This document shows, one piece after another, positions 8,888 through 17,382 of a stretch of DNA of 64,000 nucleotides. The DNA lies in NCBI RefSeq assembly GCF_013177675.1, contig NZ_CP042652.1, forward strand, positions 1,798,001 through 1,862,000. Direction: 5' to 3'. Positions within the stretch are counted from its first letter, which is position 1, and each line of letters starts with the position of its first letter. A program made the position numbers and the translations under genes. The stretch is from Arcobacter acticola (lineage in GTDB: Bacteria; Campylobacterota; Campylobacteria; Campylobacterales; Arcobacteraceae). The notes under the pieces are model-generated. The model worked only from the letters and a program-made list of their open reading frames with translations. It ran no database searches and was not told the DNA's origin.

Positions 8888-10072
8888 TTAGTACTTTTTA
8901 ATAGTAGAAAGCATTAATATATAATCTATTAAATCAATCTTTTTGCCGTTTTTAATATAAACTCTTGGAACTCGTTTATCAACCATACATGTTATTTCAT
9001 AATTTATTGTATTTAATGATTCTGCAACACTATCTATTGAAATTCCATTTGAATCATTTCCTCCAAATAAAATCACTTCATCACCAATATTTACATCTAA
9101 TCCTGTCACATCTATTAGGCATTGATCCATACAAATATTTCCAATAACAGGAACTTTAGAATCCTTTACCATTACCTTTGCTTTTCCTGTTAACATTCTT
9201 GTATAACCATCTGCATAACCTATTGGTAAAGTGGCAACTAAAGATTGCTTATCACATTTGTATTTTAAACCATAACTAACACACTCACCCTTATGAAGAG
9301 TTTTTACAAAAGAAACTTGAGCTTTTAAACACATAACTTCTTTTAAATTAACAACATTATGATTTACTTCTTTAGATGGGAATAAACCATATAACATAAT
9401 ACCAGCTCTTACCATATCAAAATTATATTGGGGTAAATCAATAATTCCTGCACTATTTGATACATGTTTTAAAGGTATCTTTAGTCCTTTATTCTCTAAA
9501 TTATTAATAATATACATATATTTTTTAACTTGCTGTATTGTATATTCTTTATCAATTTCATCAGCAGCAGCAAAATGTGTAAATATTCCTTCTATAATTA
9601 AACCATCAAGTTTACTAATTTCTAATATATTATCAATAGTTTTATCTTCAAAAACCATACCTAATCGGTTCATTCCAGTATCAAGTTTTATATGAACAGT
9701 AATTTTTTTATTTAAAGAAATAGCAACTTGTGAAAATTCTTTTGCTTGCTCTAGTGTATAAATTGTTTGAATAATATTATATTTAATAAGATCAAGTGCT
9801 AAATTTTCAGGAGTATAACCCAATACCATAGTTTCGATATTTGGGAAAAAAGTTTTTAATTGCATTGCTTCACTTAATGTAGCAACTGCAAATCTATCTG
9901 CACCATTTTCAAGTAATGTTTCAGCAATATAAACAGCACCATGACCATAACCATCTGCTTTAATTACAGCTGTAATTTTAGAATCTTTATTTGTAACTCT
10001 TCTTACTTCTCTCATATTATGAGCTAAATTATCTAAATTTATTTCAGCCCAAACGGGTCTTGATAATTTCAC
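8888..10072 (-). CDS. alr: Alanine racemase
   Basis: A fold-type III PLP enzyme that interconverts L- and D-alanine for peptidoglycan synthesis or D-alanine use. The PLP lysine is in the N-terminal motif AVIKADGYGHGA near residue 38, and the second catalytic residue, a Tyr, in CVSYGLKYK near 267, followed by the LPIGYADGY signature. The C-terminal beta domain includes GNICMDQCLIDVT. At 394 residues it is a little longer than average, with a short extra tail. It sits next to the AGCS symporter and a D-amino-acid dehydrogenase, so a role in alanine catabolism is plausible. Confidence 0.95.
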   Translation of the reverse strand: MKLSRPVWAEINLDNLAHNMREVRRVTNKDSKITAVIKADGYGHGAVYIAETLLENGADRFAVATLSEAMQLKTFFPNIETMVLGYTPENLALDLIKYNIIQTIYTLEQAKEFSQVAISLNKKITVHIKLDTGMNRLGMVFEDKTIDNILEISKLDGLIIEGIFTHFAAADEIDKEYTIQQVKKYMYIINNLENKGLKIPLKHVSNSAGIIDLPQYNFDMVRAGIMLYGLFPSKEVNHNVVNLKEVMCLKAQVSFVKTLHKGECVSYGLKYKCDKQSLVATLPIGYADGYTRMLTGKAKVMVKDSKVPVIGNICMDQCLIDVTGLDVNIGDEVILFGGNDSNGISIDSVAESLNTINYEITCMVDKRVPRVYIKNGKKIDLIDYILMLSTIKKY

Positions 10073-10115
10073 TTATTTTCTCCTATTTATATATACTAAA
10101 TCATTATTCTTATGT

Positions 10116-10152
10116 AAGTAATAAAAAGCAGCACAATAGCTTTTTATTACTT
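10116..10152. terminator. Inverted repeat between alr and the symporter gene
   Basis: Perfect 14-bp arms (AAGTAATAAAAAGC and its complement) with a 9-base loop at 10130-10138. It lies upstream of alr and downstream of the symporter. Because it lacks a clear U-run it may be a processing or terminator hairpin; it works in either direction on paper. Confidence 0.55.
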
Positions 10153-10169
10153 CCATAAAAATAAATTTA

Positions 10170-10199
10170 TCAAAAGGAGAAAAATAAAACTCCCTTTGA
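10170..10199 (-). terminator. Terminator hairpin after the AGCS symporter
   Basis: Arms TCAAAGGGAG and CTCCTTTTGA (one G-U pair) around a T-rich loop, about 30 bases after the symporter stop codon, then AT-rich sequence with runs of T. It stands in tandem with the hairpin at 10116-10152. Confidence 0.6.
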
Positions 10200-10228
10200 T
10201 TTAATTTATTTGAGATATTTTAAAATAT

Positions 10229-11307
10229 CTATTTATATCTTTTTATTTCACCTGAATTTACTCTTGCAACAAAAGAGTTTAACTCTTTTTTAACAATTGG
10301 CATAAGATAGTATAATCCAATAATATTAAAAATAGACATTGAAAACATTGCTGCATCAGAGAAGTCAATAACAGCACCAAAGCTAATACTTGTACCAACA
10401 ATTACAAATAAACAAAAAATTCCTTTATAAACTAGTTCAGTTGTAGCACCCTCACCAAAAAGATAAGTCCATGCTTTTAGTCCGTAATATGACCATGACA
10501 CCATAGTTGAGAAAGCAAACATCACTACTGCTAGTGCTAAGAAATACTCAAAAATAAATGAAGTTTCTGTAAAAGCAGCAGCAGTTAATGTAACTCCACT
10601 TAAAGCACCTGTATTCATTCCTGAAATAATAATAACTAAAGCTGTCATCGTACAAATAACAACCGTATCAATAAATGGTTCAAGTAAAGAAACAAAACCT
10701 TCTGTTATGGGTTCTTTAGTTTTTACAGCTGAATGGGCAATGGCTGCTGATCCAACTCCTGCTTCATTTGAGAAAGTAGCTCTTTTTAATCCTTGAATTA
10801 ATGCTCCAATAAAACCACCAGCAACTCCAGCACCTGTAAATGCTCCAATAAATATTTGCTCAAAAGCAGCGCCTATTTGATCATAATGAGAAACTAATAC
10901 AATAACTGCCATTCCAACATATAAAGTAGCCATAAATGGAACTAGTTTTGAAGTTACTGATCCAATAGAAGGCATACCACCTATAATAACTCCTGCAAGA
11001 AGTATTGCAAAAATAATACCTGTAATCCATCCGTATCCAGGAGCTAATCCAAATGTTTGAACAATCATTGCATTGGCTTGATTACCTTGGAACATATTTC
11101 CAGCACCAAATGCTGCAAATATTGTCATAATTGCAAAACCAACTGCTAGTATTTTACCCGTTTTTGCATGACCTTTTTCTTTAAATGCTTTTGATAAATA
11201 ATACATTGGTCCACCTGATACTGTACCATCAGCATTTTCATTTCTATATTTTACACCTAAAGTACACTCAGTAAATTTTGATGCCATTCCAAATAAACCA
11301 CAAACTA
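10229..11307 (-). pseudogene. AGCS alanine/Na+ symporter, C-terminal fragment (split by IS)
   Basis: The downstream two thirds of an AGCS-family (DagA/AlsT type) sodium:alanine symporter. The frame reads VCGLFGMASKFTECTLGVKYR, VSGGPMYYL and several further hydrophobic helices, with TFSNEAGVGSAAIAHSA, the family's conserved transport motif. The first ATG inside the fragment is at 11287, so a truncated product would begin MASKFTEC. Removing the IS630 element at 11308-12450 and one TA copy joins this fragment in frame to the N-terminal fragment (12451-12885) as FWM-I-VCGLFGM, giving a 503-residue symporter. A product made from this half alone would lack the first helices and is unlikely to transport. 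Confidence 0.9.
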
Positions 11308-11334
11308 TTACTCCACCGATAAACTAAACTAATT
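11308..11334 (+). repeat. IS630 element left terminal inverted repeat
   Basis: Begins TTACTCCACCGATAAAC and matches the complement of 12424-12450 at 22 of 27 positions. The TA at 11306-11307 is the target duplication. Confidence 0.85.
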
Positions 11335-11361
11335 ATATGCTAAATTTAGCTATAATTTGAA

Positions 11362-12420
11362 ATGGAAAAAATAAATAAATTAGAAAAAAATGATGCTAGA
11401 AAAGTAGATTCAAATACATTACAGTATCTCAGAGATAGAGCAATTAAATTAAGGGATAGTGGTATAAGTAATCTTGAAACAGCTGCAATATTAGGTTTGT
11501 CAAAAATTACAACATCAAGATGGTATAGCAAATATAAAAAAGATGGTCAAAAAGCACTTAAAGTTCAAAAAACTGGTCGTCCTAAAAAGTCTGGTAAGAG
11601 ACTTAGCGATGAACAAGAGGAAAAAATCATCCGAATGCTTATAGATACAACCCCAGAACAATTAAAGTTTAAGTTTGCTTTGTGGACAAGAGAAGCTGTA
11701 AAACAGTTAATTCTAAGAGTAGTAGATATTGATATGCCAATATCAACAGTTGGAGATTATCTTGCAAAATGGCAATTTACTTCGAAAAAACCAATAAAAA
11801 GAGCTTATGAAAGAAAAGATAGTGCAACTAAAGCTTGGTTGGAAGAAACATATCCAAAAATCAAAAAAGAAGCAAAAATAAATAATGCTGATATTTGGTG
11901 GGCTGATGAGACTGCTTGTGTATCAATGCCATCAAATTTAAAAGGATATGCTCCAATAGGAAGTAAAATAAAACCTATTCTTACTCATACAGCTAAAAAG
12001 TTTAAAGTGAATATGATATCAGCCATTACAAATACAGGTAAATCAATGTTTGCATTGTATGATGATTCAATAGCTACAGATAATTTTATAGATTTTTTAG
12101 AAAAAGTAATAAAATCAAATGATAAAAAAGTATTTATGATAGTAGATAACCTAAGAGTACATCATGCTAAATTAGTAAAAGCTTGGGAAGAAAAGCATAA
12201 AGATAAAATCAAACTCTTTTATCTTCCACCATACTCCCCAGAATTTAATCCTGATGAATATTTGAATCAAGATTATAAGAGTAATGTACATAAAAATGGT
12301 CTGCCAAAAAATCAAAAAGAACTAAAAGAAAACACACAAAATTATATGGAGAATTTACAAAAAAATCCACAAAAAATAGCTAACTTTTTTCAACATCAAA
12401 GTGTTAAATATGCTAGCTAA
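11362..12420 (+). CDS. IS630-family DDE transposase
   Basis: A 352-residue transposase. The N-terminal part is a homeodomain-like helix-turn-helix (LETAAILGLSKITTSRWYSKYKKDGQKAL) followed by a second winged segment (TVGDYLAKWQFTSKKPIKRAYERK). The catalytic core shows all three acidic residues: Asp in IWWADETACVS near residue 180, Asp in VFMIVDNLRVHHA near 258, and Glu in the YSPEFNPDEYLNQDYK motif near 292-300. No frameshift is visible. The -10-like TATAAT at 11351-11356 is very close to the ATG, so expression is probably weak or from a leaderless transcript. Confidence 0.93.
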   Translation: MEKINKLEKNDARKVDSNTLQYLRDRAIKLRDSGISNLETAAILGLSKITTSRWYSKYKKDGQKALKVQKTGRPKKSGKRLSDEQEEKIIRMLIDTTPEQLKFKFALWTREAVKQLILRVVDIDMPISTVGDYLAKWQFTSKKPIKRAYERKDSATKAWLEETYPKIKKEAKINNADIWWADETACVSMPSNLKGYAPIGSKIKPILTHTAKKFKVNMISAITNTGKSMFALYDDSIATDNFIDFLEKVIKSNDKKVFMIVDNLRVHHAKLVKAWEEKHKDKIKLFYLPPYSPEFNPDEYLNQDYKSNVHKNGLPKNQKELKENTQNYMENLQKNPQKIANFFQHQSVKYAS

Positions 12421-12423
12421 TGA

Positions 12424-12450
12424 AATTAGCTCTGTTTATTGGGGGAGTAA
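12424..12450 (-). repeat. IS630 element right terminal inverted repeat
   Basis: The complement begins TTACTCCCCCAATAAAC, matching the left end at 22 of 27 positions; the flanking TA at 12451-12452 is the second copy of the target. Confidence 0.85.
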
Positions 12451-12885
12451 TATCATCCAAAAAGTTGCTCCTGCTCCTCCAATAGATAAAGCCACACCAA
12501 CTCCAGCAATATTTCCAAGACCAACAGTTCCTGATAATGCAGTTGTAAGCGCTTGAAAGTGTGAAACTTCACCTGGCTCTTTTTTATCTGGATTTGAAAA
12601 CTTTCCACGAACAATATCAATTGCTAATCCAATTCTTCTAAATTGTACAAAACCAAAATAAAAAGTAAATACAATAGCTGCAACAAACAACCAAGCAACA
12701 ATTAATGGGAATGTTACTCCATCTTCTATTTTAATACCATAAAAAATCATATTCGCAAACCAAGCAAAGTAATTTGTAAAAAATTGATCTATTTTTTGAT
12801 CTATTCCAACAATCTCTTCTGCAAAACTAAAACTTGGGATACACAACATTGCTATGAAAAATAGCACCCTTTTAAATACATTCAT
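12436..12885 (-). pseudogene. AGCS alanine/Na+ symporter, N-terminal fragment (split by IS)
   Basis: The first 145 genuine residues of the symporter: a signal-like leader ([22 protein letters not shown]), a long first periplasmic stretch, then [23 protein letters not shown] and the family motif [35 protein letters not shown]. After codon 145 (ATA at 12453-12451) the frame enters the IS and adds only LLPQ before a stop. The remaining two thirds of the gene are on the far side of the element. AAAGGAAAATTT precedes the ATG, so the fragment can still be translated but should be non-functional. Confidence 0.9.
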
Positions 12886-13001
12886 AAATTTTCCTTTTTT
12901 ATAATATAAATTTATATTAAATTATTATTTTATTCTATAGACAGCTATCAATATTAAATTAAGACATTAGCCAATTGATTTATTAATGAAAATTTCTAAA
13001 A

Positions 13002-13029
13002 GTAAAGAAAGAGAAAACTCTTTCTTTAC
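13002..13029 (-). terminator. Terminator of the dadA-ridA operon
   Basis: Perfect 12-bp arms (GTAAAGAAAGAG and complement) with a 4-base loop, three bases past the DadA-like stop codon, followed by a T-rich stretch on the minus strand. Confidence 0.85.
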
Positions 13030-13032
13030 AGT

Positions 13033-14271
13033 CTATCCTTGAAAGAATGATGAGAATAACAAGATATCTGCATTTGTTTCATTTCTTTTATCAATAGTAA
13101 TTACATCATTTATAATTTTTCCAATTGAAGGAGCAAATGTAATTCCAAGCCAACCTAATCCAGTGGCGTGTACTAAATTTTTATAGTTTTCATCAAATCC
13201 TAAAATTGGAATATCATTTGGAGTAAGAGGTCTAAATCCTGCCCATTCAACTACATTTTCTCTTTTAAATTCGTTTGTGTATTGTGCTAGGTTTTTATTC
13301 ATACTATCAATTTGTTTTCTTACAATTGAAGGATCCGTTGTACCAAGTTCAAGTTTTGAAGTCATTCTTAATGTTTCTCTTCTTGGAGTCATAGCTATAA
13401 ACAAGTCTGCAAATAAAGATGTTGTTTTAGGCATTAATTCTTTATCCATATTAAAAGTCAAACTATAACCTTTTGCAGGTGTCATCATAAATCTATTTTT
13501 TGCTTGACGTGCTAGTTTATCATCAGCTCCAGTTGAAAGAATAAATGTTTCAGCTTCATATACACCTTTTGAAGTTCGAATTTTACTTACTTTTGAACCT
13601 TCAAATTCTAATCTTTCAACATCTTCATTTAAAAGAAATTCAACACCCTTTTCTTCTAAATATTTTTTTACAGCAAGCATCATTTCACCTGCATCAATAT
13701 GTCCATTTTCTTTTAAAAGAATAGAACCTATTACTTTGTCATTTAAGATTGGCATATACTCTTTTGTTTTCTCTTTTGAAAGAATTTCATAAGCAAGTGG
13801 ATCATCACAATGTGCTGCTTTTGCATCAAAAGTTTTTTGCTCAGTATAAATCATTAATAAACCATCTTTTCTAAAGTAAAAATCAATTCCATCATCTTCA
13901 ACCATAGATTGATACATATCTAAACTAACTTGCCCATATCTTTCAAATAAAGCTAATGTTCTTTTTAATCTAGCTTCTGTTGAACTTGCTGCAAATTTTA
14001 AAAGCCATTTATATAAATGTAAATCCAATGTAGGATGAACACTAGCTGGAGATTCACCTTTTAACATCAATTTAATAGTATCAGGAATAGCACCAGGTGC
14101 ACTTAATGGAGCTTTTTTAAATGCTGATAATAATCCTGCATTTCCAAAAGATGTTCCATTTGTAATATCACTTTTATCTATTACAGTTACACTTCTACCA
14201 CTTTTTTGTAAACAATATGCTGACATAAGTCCAATACAACCACCACCTACAATTACTACATCTTTTTTCAT
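13033..14271 (-). CDS. DadA-like FAD-dependent D-amino-acid dehydrogenase
   Basis: A 412-residue FAD-dependent oxidoreductase of the DAO/DadA family that probably oxidises D-amino acids to 2-oxo acids and ammonia, passing electrons to the respiratory chain. The N-terminal dinucleotide-binding motif is VVIVGGGCIGLMSAYCLQ, followed by the FAD-contact segment VIDKSDITNGTSFGNAGLLS. The C-terminal part has EWAGFRPLTPNDIPILG and ATGLGWLGITFAPSIG, which are conserved in DadA. It is downstream of ridA (32 bp) and divergent from a YheO/DauR-like regulator. Substrate specificity is not visible; proline- or sarcosine-type substrates remain possible. Confidence 0.85.
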   Translation of the reverse strand: MKKDVVIVGGGCIGLMSAYCLQKSGRSVTVIDKSDITNGTSFGNAGLLSAFKKAPLSAPGAIPDTIKLMLKGESPASVHPTLDLHLYKWLLKFAASSTEARLKRTLALFERYGQVSLDMYQSMVEDDGIDFYFRKDGLLMIYTEQKTFDAKAAHCDDPLAYEILSKEKTKEYMPILNDKVIGSILLKENGHIDAGEMMLAVKKYLEEKGVEFLLNEDVERLEFEGSKVSKIRTSKGVYEAETFILSTGADDKLARQAKNRFMMTPAKGYSLTFNMDKELMPKTTSLFADLFIAMTPRRETLRMTSKLELGTTDPSIVRKQIDSMNKNLAQYTNEFKRENVVEWAGFRPLTPNDIPILGFDENYKNLVHATGLGWLGITFAPSIGKIINDVITIDKRNETNADILLFSSFFQG

Positions 14272-14303
14272 TTTAATTCTCCATTAATATTTAAAATAAT
14301 CTT

Positions 14304-14678
14304 CTATCTTTTTGCTATTGCTTCAATTTCAATCAAAGCATCTTTTGGTAATCTCGCTACTTCATATGTTGCACGTGCTGGATATGGAGCACTAAAAAAC
14401 TGTCCATAAATCTCATTTACTACTGCAAAATCTTCAATATTTTTTAATAAAATTGTAGTTTTTGAGATATCTTTCATTTCTAAACCTGCTTCTTCTAAAA
14501 TATATTTAATATTTTGTAAAGATTGTCTAGCTTGAGAAGCTATATCTTCTCCTGCAAAAGAACCAGTTGTTTCATCAATAGGTAATTGTCCAGATACAAA
14601 TATAAATCCATCTTTATCTACAGCTTGAGAATATGGTCCAATTGCACTTGGTGCTTTTGTTGAGTTAATTACTTTCAT
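14304..14678 (-). CDS. ridA: RidA family enamine/imine deaminase
   Basis: A 124-residue RidA/YjgF protein, which hydrolyses reactive 2-aminoacrylate and other enamine/imine intermediates released by PLP enzymes and amino-acid oxidases. Signatures: [25 protein letters not shown], and the catalytic-site segment [25 protein letters not shown] with the conserved Arg and Glu. Its place directly upstream of the DadA-like dehydrogenase fits: imino acids made by the dehydrogenase are RidA substrates. AAGGAATA lies before the ATG. Confidence 0.92.
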   Translation of the reverse strand: MKVINSTKAPSAIGPYSQAVDKDGFIFVSGQLPIDETTGSFAGEDIASQARQSLQNIKYILEEAGLEMKDISKTTILLKNIEDFAVVNEIYGQFFSAPYPARATYEVARLPKDALIEIEAIAKR

Positions 14679-14920
14679 ATTATTCCTTGGTGATAATTTT
14701 TTTTTACTATTGGTAGTTTATAATAAAGTTTTATTAAAGTAAATAGTTTTTATTATATATTTTATACAATTTGATAATTTATTATTGACTTATTTGAAAC
14801 TAATGTATAATTTATAAACAAAAAACATTAAATTATGGTCTTATTTACTTTTCTGATAATAAAAAATTATTATAGAAACTATTTGCCTTTTAATTATTCT
14901 GATAATTTTTTATTATTATA
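14679..14920. other. Divergent control region between ridA and the YheO-like regulator
   Basis: A very AT-rich stretch between the ridA start and the regulator promoter. It holds a possible additional promoter toward the regulator (TTGACT at 14785-14790, TATAAT at 14806-14811, spacing 15, shorter than ideal). No reading frame or strong inverted repeat was seen. Because the ridA-dadA operon and the regulator diverge here, it is the likely site of autoregulation. Confidence 0.5.
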
Positions 14921-14949
14921 TTGACTTTTTCTATTTTATCACTTATAAT
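14921..14949 (+). promoter_or_regulatory. Sigma-70 promoter of the YheO-like regulator gene
   Basis: TTGACT at 14921-14926 and TATAAT at 14944-14949 with a 17-base spacer, a near-ideal vegetative promoter. A transcript would begin near 14956, which excludes translation starts upstream of that point and supports the TTG start at 14984. Confidence 0.75.
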
Positions 14950-14983
14950 ACTAGCCATAAATTTAAATAAAAAAAGGTTTTTT

Positions 14984-15631
14984 TTGAACTCTTACATCAA
15001 AAAATATATCTCAATTGCTGATTTTTTAGGTGAAGTATTAGGAACTAATACTGAAGTAATAATACATGACTTAATTAATTATGATCATTCAATAGTGCAT
15101 ATTATTAATGGACATATAAGTAATAGAAAAATTGGCGATGCAATAACTGATTTAGTTTTAGAGTTTATGATAACAGAAGCTAAAAACAATAAGCAGTTTA
15201 TATGTAACTATAGCTCAAAAACTATTGGTGATAAACTATTATACTCATCATCATATTTTATTAGAGATGAAAAAGATAATTTAGTTGGTGCACTATGTTT
15301 AAATTCAGATTATCATGATGTAAAAAAATCATTATCATTTTTAACTTCCCTACTTCCAAACTATGTGGAGGATAAGGTTATAGCACTAAGCAATATAAAA
15401 GAGACTCTAAATACAAGTTCGCAAGAAGGAACTGTAAATAAAATAGATGAAATTTTAAATCAATTTGATGTTGAACCAAATAGAATGACAATAGAAGAAA
15501 AAACTGAAGTGATTGCCACATTAAGTGATTGTGGTATTTTTAATATAAGAGGCTCAGTTCAAGAAGTAGCAAATAAATTGCAAATGTCTGAACCTTCAGT
15601 TTATAGATATATAAAGAAAATAAAAAAATAA
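14984..15631 (+). CDS. YheO/DauR-type helix-turn-helix regulator
   Basis: A 215-residue cytoplasmic regulator with an N-terminal PAS-like YheO domain (TNTEVIIHDLINYDHSIVHIINGHIS, RKIGDAITDL, YFIRDEKDNLVGALCLN) and a C-terminal HTH (FNIRGSVQEVANKLQMSEPSVYRYIKK). DauR of this family controls D-arginine catabolism in Pseudomonas, and the divergent DadA-like/RidA genes make a D-amino-acid-responsive role plausible here. The start is TTG at 14984, with AAAAAGG six bases upstream. A longer frame from the TTG at 14921 would add a hydrophobic stretch atypical of the family and would start inside the -35 box. Confidence 0.85.
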   Translation: MNSYIKKYISIADFLGEVLGTNTEVIIHDLINYDHSIVHIINGHISNRKIGDAITDLVLEFMITEAKNNKQFICNYSSKTIGDKLLYSSSYFIRDEKDNLVGALCLNSDYHDVKKSLSFLTSLLPNYVEDKVIALSNIKETLNTSSQEGTVNKIDEILNQFDVEPNRMTIEEKTEVIATLSDCGIFNIRGSVQEVANKLQMSEPSVYRYIKKIKK

Positions 15632-15633
15632 AT

Positions 15634-15975
15634 TTATTCTAATTCCAAACTCATAAGATACATATCTTCACCATCTGTAACTTTTATATTTATACTTTGG
15701 CACTTTGGACATGAAAATTCATTTTTTTCTAAAGTTGAACTTGTATTACAATCAAAACACTCAATAACTACTTTTTGATGATTTATCAAAAAAACTGCAT
15801 CATGACAGACCGTTTGTTCTTTAAAGGTATCAAAAGCTGTTTGCAGTAAATCAGGTTCAACTCCACTTAAAACTCCAATTTTAACCACAACTTTTGTAAC
15901 TTTTTTTGCATCATTTGTTCGTGCGTGTTCTTCACAGCTTTCAAGAAGGGATTGAACTATTGAGTATTCATGCAT
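15634..15975 (-). CDS. hypA: Hydrogenase nickel incorporation protein HypA
   Basis: HypA delivers nickel to the NiFe-hydrogenase large subunit with HypB. The 113-residue protein begins with the nickel-binding MHE (MHEYSIVQSLLESCEEHA) and has the zinc site with two CxxC pairs (ECFDC near residue 73 and SCPKC near 91), all present. In Campylobacterota HypA often serves urease as well, but no urease genes are in view. Last gene of the minus-strand hyp series, 42 bp after hypE. Confidence 0.95.
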   Translation of the reverse strand: MHEYSIVQSLLESCEEHARTNDAKKVTKVVVKIGVLSGVEPDLLQTAFDTFKEQTVCHDAVFLINHQKVVIECFDCNTSSTLEKNEFSCPKCQSINIKVTDGEDMYLMSLELE

Positions 15976-16017
15976 AAACTACTCCTTTAAAAATATTATA
16001 CTTTTTAAAGAAAACCA

Positions 16018-17016
16018 TTAACAAATCCTTGGAAGAAGCTCACCTGTTGGTGTATCTAAAAATCTTTTTGTTCCCCATGAACTATTTAGTATTACTTTTT
16101 TATTATATTGTTGAGTAACTTTCCCAATAATACAAGCATTTGAAGCTTCAGGAAATCCATGTAAAACTTCAATTGCTTTTACTACATCATCTTTAGGAAT
16201 AGCTAAAACAAAAGTTCCCTCATTTGCAAGGTTTGTAGCTTCAAAACCTAACATCTCACAAATTCCCCTTACCTCATCACACAGAGGAATTTTTTCTTCA
16301 TCTACTTCTATACAAATATTTGATTGTTTTGCCCACTCATTTAAAACAGCACTCACTCCACCTCTTGTGGCATCTCTTAGAGCTGTAATTTTAATACCTG
16401 AGTCAATCAAAGCTTTAACTTGTGGATATAATGAATTACAATCACTTTTAAGATTTGAGTTCATATCCATACCCTCACGTGCAGCAAAAATAGTAGCACC
16501 ATGAGCTCCAATATCTCTATTTACTAAAATCAAATCATCTTCACTAATATTGTTTGAGCTAATACCTTTATATAAAATCTCTCCAATTCCAGTCGTATTT
16601 ATAAAGATTTTATCAACAGCACCTTTAGGAACTACCTTTGTATCTCCACTTACAACAATAGCATCATTTACTTCAAGCTCTTTTTTCATGGAAGCCACTA
16701 TTCTTTGTAGTTGCTCTACTTCAAACCCCTCTTCAATAATCACTGAACAAGTAAGATACTTAGGCTTTGCACCCATCATGGCTAAGTCATTACAAGTTCC
16801 ACAAATGGCAAGTTTCCCAATATCTGCTCCACTAAAGAATAAAGGACTAACTGTAAATGAATCTGTACTAAAAGCTAATTCCCCATTTTGAATAATTGCA
16901 GCGTCTTCACTTTTTTCTAAAATCTCATTTTTAAAAGCTTCATAAAAGACCTCTTTTATTAACTCATTGTTTTCAGCTCCACCATTTCCATGAGCTAGGG
17001 TTATTGTTTTGGTCAT
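16018..17016 (-). CDS. hypE: Hydrogenase expression/formation protein HypE
   Basis: HypE dehydrates the carbamoyl group placed on its C-terminal cysteine by HypF, producing the cyanide ligand of the NiFe site. The 332-residue protein has the PurM-like ATP-binding fold (ITLAHGNGGAENNELI at the N-terminus, VVSGDTKVVPKG, LRDATRGGVSAVLNEWAKQS) and ends with the functional tail PRIC, the last Cys being the modified residue. It ends directly after the MazG-like gene begins to its right (adjacent, 0 bp gap). Confidence 0.96.
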   Translation of the reverse strand: MTKTITLAHGNGGAENNELIKEVFYEAFKNEILEKSEDAAIIQNGELAFSTDSFTVSPLFFSGADIGKLAICGTCNDLAMMGAKPKYLTCSVIIEEGFEVEQLQRIVASMKKELEVNDAIVVSGDTKVVPKGAVDKIFINTTGIGEILYKGISSNNISEDDLILVNRDIGAHGATIFAAREGMDMNSNLKSDCNSLYPQVKALIDSGIKITALRDATRGGVSAVLNEWAKQSNICIEVDEEKIPLCDEVRGICEMLGFEATNLANEGTFVLAIPKDDVVKAIEVLHGFPEASNACIIGKVTQQYNKKVILNSSWGTKRFLDTPTGELLPRIC

Positions 17017-17373
17017 TTATTTATCTTCCCTACTCTTTGAATATTTCTTTTTCCCACCCTTTGATGTTTCAACTGGATATTTAGCTTCATTTTTTGTCAT
17101 CTTATTCATAATGGCATCTTCAAGGTTTATATCTAGTTTCATACAAAGTCTAAGAAGATAAATAGCAACATCAGCTACTTCTTCTTTTGTATGCTCTAAT
17201 ACATCATCAGGTAAGTTTTGTGATTCTTCAAAATTTAACCATTGAAATATTTCATTTAGTTCCCCTACTTCACCTGTTAATGCCATAACTAGATTTTTAG
17301 GATTATGAAAACTTTCCCAGTTTCTATCATCTGAGAATTTTTGTATTCTTTGTTCTATTCTTTCTATGTTCAT
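17017..17373 (-). CDS. MazG-like nucleotide pyrophosphohydrolase
   Basis: A 118-residue all-alpha NTP-PPase of the MazG/RS21-C6 type, which hydrolyses (d)NTPs to monophosphates. The metal site is visible as EVGELNEIFQW near residue 35 and EEVADVAIYLLRLC near 64, matching the ExxE...ExxD pattern. The C-terminus is basic (KGGKKKYSKSRE). It is wedged between hypE (no gap) and an NAD-dependent dehydrogenase (9 bp); its link with hydrogenase maturation, if any, is unknown. Confidence 0.85.
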   Translation of the reverse strand: MNIERIEQRIQKFSDDRNWESFHNPKNLVMALTGEVGELNEIFQWLNFEESQNLPDDVLEHTKEEVADVAIYLLRLCMKLDINLEDAIMNKMTKNEAKYPVETSKGGKKKYSKSREDK

Positions 17374-17382
17374 AAATAGCCT

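Larger units (their letters stand above)
11308..12450 (+). mobile_element. IS630-family insertion sequence, complete
   Basis: A 1,143-bp element inserted in the AGCS symporter gene. The ends are imperfect 27-bp inverted repeats (11308-11334 and 12424-12450, 22 of 27 identical) beginning TTACTCC, and the element is flanked by TA on both sides (11306-11307 and 12451-12452), the target duplication characteristic of IS630/Tc1-mariner elements. It carries one apparently intact transposase. Precise in-frame repair of the host gene on removal confirms the boundaries. The intact ends and transposase suggest a recent insertion that may still be mobile. Confidence 0.95.

Noticed and set aside
14921-15631. 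Longer start of the YheO-like regulator at TTG 14921
   Set aside because: The codon is the -35 box of a near-ideal promoter, the added residues are hydrophobic and atypical, and a better ribosome-binding site precedes the TTG at 14984.
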